From Corella eumyota (lineage: Eukaryota; Chordata; Ascidiacea; Phlebobranchia; Corellidae), in assembly GCA_963082875.1 (NCBI GenBank), contig OY720099.1, positions 5,146,001-5,210,000 of the forward strand: DNA of 64,000 nucleotides. Reading direction: 5' to 3'. Positions 29,561 to 39,888 of this stretch are shown one piece after another (the first letter of the stretch is position 1; every line of letters begins with the position of its first letter). The position numbers and the translations under genes were made by a program. Under the pieces are notes generated by a model. That model had not been told where the DNA came from, did no database searches, and worked only from the letters and a program-made list of their open reading frames with translations.

Positions 29561-32500
29561 AGACGCGCATTGGCCTAACTAACATTTAAAATAAAACATT
29601 TCGCAAAAATTCTCAGTAAAACAAAAGTTTGAGGTAATTTTTATTTTGGGTTTAATTAGGTTACGTGATATTTTTGGCCAATGATATTGCATACAAATTT
29701 TTTGAAAAAAAATAAAAAATTTTAAATCGAAAAATAATTGTTGTGTTAGAACCGCACAGGTTCAATTACCGTGTTTACAAAATATTTTTCGAAAATATTA
29801 ATATTCATAAAAGTTATGAAACTTTTATTAAAAATTTATGAAATCTTAAAACCTAAAATTTTGTATTTTATTAGACGCGCATTGACCTAACTAACATTCA
29901 AGATAAAACATTTCGCGAAAATTTTTAGTAAAACAAAAGTTTGAGGTAATTTTTATTATATTTTTCATTAGGTCACGTGATATTTTTGGTCAATGATATT
30001 GCATACAAATTTTTTGAGGAAAAATAAAAAATTTTAAATCGAAAAATAATTGTTGTGTTAGAACCGCACAGGTCCAATTAACGTCTTTACAAAATATTTT
30101 CAGAAAATATTAATATTTATAAAAGTTATGAAACTTTTATTAAAAATTTATGAAATCTCAAAACCTAAAATTTTGTATTTTATTAGACGCGCATTGGCCT
30201 AACTAACATTTAAGATAAAACATTTCGCGAAAATTCTTAGTAAAACAAAAGTTTGAGGTAATTTTTATTTTGGGTTTAATTAGGTCACGTGATATTTTTA
30301 GCCAATGATATTCCATACAAATTTAAAAAAAAAAAAAAAAAAAAAATTTTAAATCGAAAAATAATTGTTGTGTTAGAACCGCACAGGTTCAATTACCGTT
30401 TACAAAATATTTTTCCAAAATATTAATATTCATAAAAGTTATGAAACTTTTATTAAAAATTTATGAAATCTTAAAACCTAAAATTTTGTATTTTATTAGA
30501 CGCGCATTGGCCTAACTAACATTCAAGATAAAACATTTCGCGAAAATTTTCAGTAAAACAAAAGTTTGAGGTAATTTTTATTTTGGGTTTAATTAGGTCA
30601 CGTGATATTTTTGGCCAATGATAATTCATACAAATTTTTTGAAAAAAAATAAAAATTTTAAATCGAAAAATAATTGTTGTGTTAGAACCGCACAGGTCCA
30701 ATTACCGTGTTTACGAAATATTTTTCGAAAATATTAATATTCATAAAAGTTATGAAACTTTTATTAAAAATTTATGAAATCTTAAAACCTAAAATTTTGT
30801 ATTTTATTAGACGCGCATTGGCCTAACTAACATTCAAGATAAAACATTTCGCGAAAATTCTCAGTAAAACAAAAGTTTGAGGTAATTTTTATTTTGGGTT
30901 TAATTAGGTCACGTGATATTTTTGGCCAATGATATTGCATACAAATTTTTTGAAAAAAATAAAAAATTTTAAATCAAAAATTAATTGTTGTGTTAGAACC
31001 GCACAGGTTCAATTACCGTGTTTACAAAATATTTTTCGAAAATATTAATATTCATAAAAGTTATGAAACTTTTATTAAAAATTTATGAAATTTTAAAACC
31101 TAAAATTTTGTATTTTATTAGACGCGCATTGGCCTAACTAACATTCAAGATAAAACATTTCGCGAAAATTTTCTGTAAAACTAACATTTGAGGTAATTTT
31201 TATTTTGGGTTTAATTAGGTCACGTGATATTTTTGGCCAATGATATTGCATACAAATTTTTTGAAAAAAAATAAAAAATTTTAAATCGAAAAATAATTGT
31301 TGTGTTAAAACCGCACAGGTCCAATTACCGTGTTTACAAAATATTTTTCAAAAATATTAATATTCATAAAAGTTATGACACTTTTATTAAAAATTTATGA
31401 AATCTCAAAACCTAAAATTTTGTATTTTATTAGACGCGCATTGGCCTAACTAACATTCAAGATAAAACATTTCGCGAGAATTTTTAGTAAAACAAAAGTT
31501 TGAGGTAATTTTTATTTTGGGTTTAATTAGGTCACGTGATATTTTTGGCCAATGATATTGCATACAAATTTTTTGAAAAAAAATATAAATTTTAAATCGA
31601 AAAAAAATTGTTGTGTTAGAACCGCACAGGTCCAATTACCGTGTTTACAAAATATTTTTCGAAAATATTAATATTCATAAAAGTTATGAAACTTTTATTA
31701 AAAATTTATGAAATCTTAAAACCTAAAATTTTGTATTTTATTAGACGCGCATTGGCCTAACTAACATTCAAGATAAAACATTTTGCGAAAATTTTCAGTA
31801 AAACAAAAGTTTGAGGTAATTTTATTTTAGGTTAAATTAGGTCACGTGATATTTTTGGCCAATGATATTGCATACACCTTTTTTTTTTAAAATAACAAAT
31901 TTTAAATCAAAAAATAATTGTTGTGTTAGAACCGCACAGGTCCAATTACCGTGTTTACAAAATATTTTTCGAAAATATTAATATTCATAAAAGTTATAAA
32001 ACTTTTATTTAAAATTTATGAAATCTCAAAATCTGAAATTTTATATTTAATTAGGCGCGCATTGGCCTAACTAACATTCAAGATAAAACATTTTGCAAAC
32101 ATTTTGTGTAAAACAAAAGTTTGAGATAATTTTTATTTTGGGTTTAATTAGGTCACGTGATATTTTTGGCCAATGATATTGCATACACATTTTTTTAAAA
32201 AAATTAAAAAATTTTAAATCGAAAAATAATTGTTGTGTTAGAATCGCACAGGTCCAATTACCGTGTTTACATAATATATTTCAAAAATATTAATATTCAT
32301 AAAAGTTATGACACTTTTATTAAAAATTTATGAAATCTCAAAACCTAAAATGTTGTATTTTATTAGACGCGCATTGGCCTAACTAACATTCAAGATAAAA
32401 CATTTCGCGAGAATTTTTAGTAAAACAAAAGTTTGAGGTAATTTTTATTTTGGGTTTAATTAGGTCACGTGATATTTTTGGCCAATGATATTGCATACAA

Positions 32501-34929
32501 ATTTTTTGAAAAAAAATTAAACATTTTAAATCGAAAAATAAATGTTGTGTTAGAACCGCACAGTTCCAATTACCGTGTTTACAAAATATTTTTCGAAAAT
32601 ATTAATATTCATTAAAGTTATGAAACTTTTATTAAAAATTTATGAAATCTCAAAACCTAAAATTTTGTATTTTATTAGACGCGCATTGGCCTAACTAACA
32701 TTCAAGATAAAACATTTCGCGAAAATTTTCAGTAAAACAAAAGTTTGAGGTAATTTTATTTTAGGTTAAATTAGGTCACGTGATATTTTTGGCCAATGAT
32801 ATTGCATACAAATTTTTTAAAAAAATTAAAAAATTTTAAATCGAAAAATAATTGTTGTGTTAGAACCGCACAGGTCTAATTAACGTGTTTACATAATATA
32901 TTTCAAAAATATTAATATTCATAAAAGTTATGACACTTTTATTAAAAATTTATGAAATCTCAAAACCTAAAATGTTGTATTTTATTAGACGCGCATTGGC
33001 CTAACTAACATTCAAGATAAAACATTTTGCAAAAATTTTGAGTAAAACAAAAGTTTGAGATAATTTTTATTTTGGGTTTAATTAGGTCACGTGATATTTT
33101 TGGCCAATGATATTGCATACAAATTTTTTGAAAAAAAATAACAAATTTTAAATCGAAAAATAATTGTTGTGTTAGAACCGCACAGGTCCAATTACCGTGT
33201 TTACAAAATATTTTTTTAAATTATTAATATTCATAAAAGTTACGAAACTTTTATTAAAAATTTATGAAATCTCAAAACCTAAAATGTTGTATTTTATTAG
33301 AAACTAACATTCAAGATAAAACATTTCGCGAAAATTTTCAGTAAAACAAAAGTTTGAGGTAATTTTTATTTTGGGTTTAATTAGATCACGTGATATTTTT
33401 GGCCAATGATATTGCATACAAATTTTTTGAAAAAAAATAAAATATTTTAAATCGAAAAATAATTTTTGTGTTAGAACCGCACAGGTCCAATTACCGTGTT
33501 TACAAAATATTTTTCGAAAATATTAATATTCATAAAAGTTATGAAACTTTTATTAAAAATTTATGAAATCTCAAAATCTGAAATTTTATATTTAATTAGG
33601 CGCATTGGCCTAACTAACATTCAAGATAAAACATTTTGCAAAAATTTTGAGTAAAACAAAAGTTTGAGATAATTTATATTTTGGGTTTAATTAGGTCACG
33701 TGATATTTTTGGCCAATGATATTGCATACAAATTTTTTGAAAAAAAAATAAAATTTGTAAATCGAAAAATAATTGTTGTGTTAGAACCGCACAGGTCCAA
33801 TTACCGTGTTTACAAAATAATTTTTTTAAATATTAATATTCATAAAAGTTATGACACTTTTATTAAAAATTTATGAAATCTCAAAACCTAAAATTTTGTA
33901 TTTTATTAGACGCGCATTGGCCTAACTAACATTCAAGATAAAACATTTCGCGAAAATTTTCAGTAAAACAAAAGTTTGAGGTAATTTTTATTTTGGGTTT
34001 AATTAGATCACGTGATATTTTTGGCCAATGATATTGCATACAAATTTTTTGAAAAAAAATAAAATATTTTAAATCGAAAAATAATTGTTGTGTTAGAACC
34101 GCACAGGTTCAATTACCGTGTTTACAAAATATTTTTCGAAAATATTAATATTCATAAAAGTTATGAAACTTTTATTAAAAATTTATGAAATCTTAAAACC
34201 TAAAATTTTGTATTTTATTAGACGCGCATTGGCCTAACTAACATTCAAGATAAAACATTTCGCGAATATTTTCAGTAAAACAAAAGTTTGAGGTAATTTT
34301 ATTTTAGGTTAAATTAGGTCACGTGATATTTTTGGCCAATGATATTGCATACAAATTTTTTTTTAAAAAATAACAAATTTTAAATCAAAAAATAATTGTT
34401 GTGTTAGAACCGCGCAGGTCCAATTACCATGTTTACAAAATATTTTTCGAAAATATTAATATTCATAAAAGTTATAAAACTTTTATTAAAAATTTATGAA
34501 ATCTCAAAATCTGAAATTCTATATTTAATTAGGCGCATTGGCCTAACTAACATTCAAGATAAAACATTTTGCAAAAATTTTGAGTAAAACAAAAGTTTGA
34601 GATAATTTATATTTTGGGTTTAATTAGGTCACGTGATATTTTTGGCCAATGATATTGCATACAAATTTTTTGAAAAAAAAATAAAAATTTGTAAATCGAA
34701 AAATAATTGTTGTGTTAGAACCGCACAGGTCCAATTAAGGTGTTTACATAATATTTTTTAAAAATAATAATATTCATAAAAGTTATGACACTTTTATTAA
34801 AAATTTATGAAATCTCAAAACCTAAAATGTTGTATTTTATTAGAAACTAACATTCAAGATAAAACATTTCGCGAAAATTTTCAGTAAAACAAAAGTTTGA
34901 GGTAATTTTTATTTTGGGTTTAATTAGGT

Positions 34930-36790
34930 CACGTGATATTTTTGGCCAATGATATTGCATACAAATTTTTTTTTAAAAAATAACAAATTTTAAATCGAAA
35001 AATGATTGTTGTGTTAGAACCGCACAGGTTCAATTACCGTGTTTACAAAATATTTTTTTTAAATATTAATATTCATAAAAGTTATGACACTTTTATTAAA
35101 AATTTATGAAATCTCAAAACCTAAAATTTTGTATTTTATTAGACGCGCATTGGCCTAACTAACATTCAAGATAAAACTTTTCGCGAAAATTCTCAGTAAA
35201 ACAAAAGTTTGAGGTAATTTTTATTTTGGGTTTAATTAGGTCACGTGATATTTTTGGCCAATGATATTGCATACACATTTTTTGAAAAAAAATAAAAATT
35301 TTAAATTGAAAGATAATTGTTGTGTTAGAACCGCACAGGTTCAATTACCGTGTTTACAAAATATTTTTTTTAAATATTAATATTCATAAAAGTTATGAAA
35401 CTTTTATTAAAAATTTATGAAATCTCAAAATCTGAAATTTTATATTTAATTAGGTGCGCATTGGTTTAACTAACATTCAAGATAAAACATTTTGCAAAAA
35501 TTTTGAGTAGAACAAATGTTTGAGATAATTTTTATTTTGGGTTTAATTAGGTCACGTGATATTTTAGGTCAATGATATTGCATACAAATTTTTTGAAAAA
35601 AAATAAAAAATTTTAAATCGAAAAATAATTGTTGTGTTAAAACCGCACAGGTCCAATTACCGTGTTTACAAAATATTTTTCAAAAATATTAATATTCATA
35701 AAAGTTATGACACTTTTATTAAAAATTTATGAAATCTCAAAACCTAAAATGTTGTATTTTATTAGAAACTAACATTCAAGATAAAACATTTCGCGAAAAT
35801 TTTCAGAAAAACAAAAGTTTGAGATCATTTTGATTTTGGGTTTAATTAGGTCACGTGATATTTTTAGTTAATAATATTGCATACAAATTTTTTTTTAAAA
35901 AATAACAAATTTTAAATCGAAAAATGATTGTTGTGTTAGAACCGCACAGGTTAAATTACCGTGTTTACAACATATTTTTTTTAAATATTAATATTCATAA
36001 AAGTTATGACACTTTTATTAAAAATTTATGAAATCTCAAAACCTAAAATTTTGTATTTTATTAGACGCGCATTGGCCTAACTAACATTCAAGATAAAACT
36101 TTTCGCGAAAATTCTCAGTAAAACAAAAGTTTGAGGTAATTTTTATTTTGGGTTTAATTAGGTCACGTGATATTTTTGGCCAATGATATTGCATACACAT
36201 TTTTTGAAAAAAAATAAAAATTTTAAATTGAAAGATAATTGTTGTGTTAGAACCGCACAGGTTCAATTACCGTGTTTACAAAATATTTTTTTTAAATATT
36301 AATATTCATAAAAGTTATGAAACTTTTATTAAAAATTTATGAAATCTCAAAATCTGAAATTTTATATTTAATTAGGTGCGCATTGGCCTAACTAACATTC
36401 AAGATAAAACATTTTGCAAAAATTTTGAGTAGAACAAAAGTTTGAGATAATTTTTATTTTGGGTTTAATTAGGTCACGTGATATTTTAGGTCAATGATAT
36501 TGCATACAAATTTTTTGAAAAAAAATAAAAAATTTTAAATCGAAAAATAATTGTTGTGTTAAAACCGCACAGGTCCAATTACCGTGTTTACAAAATATTT
36601 TTCAAAAATATTAATATTCATAAAAGTTATGACACTTTTATTAAAAATTTATGAAATCTCAAAACCTAAAATGTTGTATTTTATTAGAAACTAACATTCA
36701 AGATAAAACATTTCGCGAAAATTTTCAGTAAAACAAAAGTTTGAGATCATTTTTATTTTGGGTTTAATTAGGTCACGTGATATTTTTGGT
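34930..36790. repeat. Tandem trimer with deletion (922 bp, two copies)
   Basis: CGAAAAATGATTGTTG is near 34997 and 35919, and TTAAATTGAAAGATAATTG is at 35301 and 36223, both 922 bp apart. The unit is three monomers shortened by the 13-bp deletion ATTAGAAACTAAC, where other monomers have a CGCGCATTGGCCT insert at that point. Confidence 0.75.
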
Positions 36791-37378
36791 CAATAATATT
36801 GCATACAAATTTTTTTTAAAAAAATTAAAAATTTTAAATCGAAAAATAATTGTTGTGTTAGAACCGCACAGGTTCAATTACCGTGTTTACAAAATATTTT
36901 TTTTAAATATTAATATTCATAAAAGTTATGACACTTTTATTAAAAATTTATGAAATCTCAAAACCTAAAATGTTGTATTTTATTAAAAACTAACATTCAA
37001 GATAAAACATTTCGCGAAAATTTTCAGTAAAACAAAAGTTTGAGGTAATTTTTATTTTGGGTTTAATTAGGTCACGTGATATTTTTGGCCAATGATATTG
37101 CATACAAATTTTTTGAAAAAAAATAAAAAATTTTAAATCGAAAAATAATTGTTGTGTTAGAACCGCGCAGGTTCAATTACCGTGTTTACAAAATATTTTT
37201 CGAAAATATTAATATTCATAAAAGTTATGAAACTTTTATTAAAAATTTATGAAATCTTAAAACCTAAAATTTTGAATTTTATTAGACGCGCATTGGACTA
37301 ACTAACATTCAAGATAAAACATTTCGCGAAAATTTTCAGTAAAACAAAAATTTGAGGTAATTTTTATTTTGGGTTTAA

Positions 37379-37408
37379 TTAGGTCAAATGGTCGCGCATT
37401 TGACCTAA
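37379..37408. repeat. Perfect inverted repeat at the satellite boundary
   Basis: TTAGGTCAAATG (37379-37390) is followed by the spacer GTCGCG and then its exact reverse complement CATTTGACCTAA (37397-37408). The left arm begins as normal satellite sequence (TTAGGTCA) and departs from it within the arm. The right arm resembles the monomer's GCGCATTGGCCTAA. The satellite ends here. Confidence 0.9.
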
Positions 37409-37534
37409 GTTGTGGGCCTTTCGCACTGAGCTAACTTCCACGACCTTACAATGGTGCAAAATTGTATACATAGCTTAAGTAAGCACTTGTAATAATAAAA
37501 AAACTAGATTTATTTGGTAAATAAAATATGGTTT

Positions 37535-38040
37535 GAAAATATTTGATTATTTTTAACATAAATTTTTATAAATAAAAAAAGATATGCATAAACATTAACT
37601 AAGAATATTACAAACCTTTGATTTTTAATAAACAAACAAGCATTTAAATATATTATACAAATAAAATTAATTTTTCAACCCAGTTTTATGTTGTTAATAT
37701 CAGGATATACATTATACTAAATTTTAAAATCCAAAAATTAATTTTTGATTTTTAATAAATAAACAAGCATTTAAATAAAATAAACAACCAAAAATTATTT
37801 TTTAAACATGTCTTTTAATTACAAATATTATAAAATACATTATATTAAATTTTAAATGCCTAATATTAAACTTTTGTTTTTAATAAACAAACAAGAATTT
37901 AAATATAATAAACAAACAAAAATTAAATTTTTAATCCATTTTCGAGTTATTAATATTATGATATATAACTGACAAAAATTTGAAAACTTAATAACGATCT
38001 CTTAATTTTAATAAACAAACACCTATTATCTACTAATTAA
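37535..38040. repeat. Diverged tandem repeat, about 128-bp period, four units
   Basis: The phrase TTTTTAATAAACAAACAAG, with small changes, recurs at about 37622, 37749, 37877 and 38006. Each is followed by a similar AT-rich tail. The units are much more diverged from each other than the satellite monomers are. Confidence 0.65.
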
Positions 38041-38169
38041 TAATACTTAAATTATTAAAATAGGAGGATTGAAACACAATATGATAATAAACAACATACT
38101 AAAATTTTAAAAATTTATATAGACAAAATCAAAAGTTATTCGATTTCAAAATTCGGATTAGTAAGAATA

Positions 38170-38292
38170 AAAATAATAATAAATATACGGACAATAACAA
38201 TATGTTTCGAAATCTAAGATTTCTAACCATAATAATAATAAATACACTGACAATAACAATATGTTTCAAAATCTAAGATTTCGAACCATAAT
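38170..38292. repeat. 59-bp direct repeat, two units
   Basis: ACAATAACAATATGTTTC followed by AAATCTAAGATTTC and AACCATAAT occurs at 38191 and again at 38250. Only a few bases differ between the units. Confidence 0.75.
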
Positions 38293-39806
38293 TATGAGAT
38301 TTAAAACATTCGTCTATAACTAATGCTGACAAGACAATTTATCTTCAAAATAGACCAAATTTTGCATCCATATACATAATCGTTATGATCACATAAAATG
38401 TTTGTTTACAAATTGCCTTTTTCTTTATACACAACCAACCAACAGCAACATTTTCTTAATTTATTTATCGTTAAAATGTACCTGCTAAAACTTAGTGCAT
38501 TAGAATTAAAGGGCCAGTTTTACCATTGTAAAAATAAACAGCACTACTTATAATATAAAAAAACAAAATTCTTGCTCTTGCGTTAAAAAAATCACTCTTT
38601 GTGAGGAAGCTATTTTGTGTCAACATAAGAGTTACTCAATTAATAATAAAATATTTTATAAAAAAATATTATATTTTTACAAGTTTTAGATGACAAACTA
38701 TTGGTTTTTAGAAGTTTTAGAGCAACTTAAATTTAATAAAAAAACAAAATATCGGTTCACCGTTTAAAAAGTTCAATTAGTTTGGGTTCCTAAATTCAGG
38801 TTACTTATCACCAAGACATTATTTTTAGTATAACAATACACGTGATGTTAAACAATAAAAAACTAAAATTAAAATATGATTTATTACTTTGGTCTCTCTA
38901 GAATCATTACCATATTTAACGACTCTGAGTGCATTTCAGGTAACGATTAGATGTGGTTAGGTTTACTGTTTGATCTAAGCAATCAAGTTAAACAAAAATT
39001 CGTAAGAGAATCATAAAAATTCTAAAACAATGAAACTTTGGTAATAAAAATTTTCCAAGAGTTAAAATAAAAAAATACTGTAATGACGATATTTCTTCTT
39101 TTAAATAGGTCGCGCATCTTCATCTGCAAAAAATGTATCATCAGCAATAATAATTATTCCTATATTTATAAATATTTGAAAAGTATAGGCAAGATAAAAC
39201 ATTATAAAAATTTGGTTGTGTTGCTGTTTTACAATAACAATACTGATGTCAAATTTTTAAAGCTTGCAGAATTCCACCAAACTGCACGTAGAACAACAAG
39301 TCAACACAAACACTTCACATCTTGACGTACAAATACGTGACTTAAAACACACTTTGTTTTCATTCACACGAGTTTATCTAATGACAGTAGATTACAAGTG
39401 TCTTGTAATCAGTCTAATTGCCCAATCTTCTCCAAGATTCATGGGAAATAGCTTAGGCAGGCGCTTCCAATGTTTGCTTTAGTGTGATTTTGCTGATGCA
39501 GTTATTCTCAACTGCTTTAATTACTCATCTACAAGATTAAGTCATATGGGGTGAATAACCTTTTAAAATGTAACGTTAACTATGTACAAAGGGTAATCAG
39601 GTGATAAAAGTCAATCAGATGCTTACCTCCGCCCGGTTTAATCACAAAACATTAACAAGACAAACAAAAATCAGACGCCTCAGCAAACTTCTTAATACTG
39701 TGTTCGGTACACAAAATCAAGACAAACTCTTTGCCGGTTTATGTTTAAACACACAGCTCAACGATTAATAAAAATGCTAAATGCCGAAATGCAAACATTG
39801 AGACAT

Positions 39807-39812
39807 TATAAA
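39807..39812 (+). promoter_or_regulatory. Probable TATA box of the protease-inhibitor gene
   Basis: TATAAA (in ACATTATAAAAGTC) lies 82 bp upstream of the ATG at 39889. A TATA box normally sets the start site 25-30 bp downstream, so transcription would begin near 39838 and leave a 5' leader of about 50 bp. Confidence 0.6.
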
Positions 39813-39888
39813 AGTCGTTCCGACCAGCAACAAACACTCGCAAAATTGTTGTAGAATTAACACAGTTTAAACGTTACCGAAATAAATT

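Larger units (their letters stand above)
1..37386. repeat. 312-bp satellite DNA array (about 120 tandem monomers, open at left edge)
   Basis: Head-to-tail repeat. The landmark TGGCCTAAC recurs at 91, 403, 715, 1027, 1339 and 1651, exactly 312 bp apart, and then with small length changes to the right end. The monomer is very AT-rich. It contains GACGCGCATTGGCC, often TTTCGCGAAA, GTCACGTGAT, TTGGCCAATGAT and GAACCGCACAGG. Recurrent palindromes are TCACGTGA, TTGGCCAA and ATATTAATAT. Many copies also carry the inverted repeat ATAAAAGTT, 4-nt loop, AACTTTTAT; copies with ACACTTTTAT instead lose one base pair. Some monomers hold a 61-codon minus-strand frame, but it opens with TTG and is broken in most copies, so no protein is implied. 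No transposon ends, polymerase or known satellite family could be recognised. The array may be pericentromeric or another heterochromatic block. It is truncated by the window start. Confidence 0.97.
37409..39800. other. AT-rich flank between satellite and first gene; no gene seen
   Basis: No splice-supported coding exon was found on either strand. Short frames near 39083-39482 show no domain and low coding character. The stretch holds two minor tandem repeats, listed separately, and ends in the promoter region of the protease-inhibitor gene. Confidence 0.6.

Noticed and set aside
5277-36266. Repeated 61-residue minus-strand frames beginning MDLCGSNTT or MNLCGSNTT
   Set aside because: They are satellite monomer sequence read through, start with TTG rather than ATG, and are interrupted in most monomers.
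1-37386. CRISPR-like or retrotransposon interpretation of the array
   Set aside because: Monomers abut without spacers, there is no coding content or terminal repeat, and the host looks like an animal; plain satellite DNA explains it.
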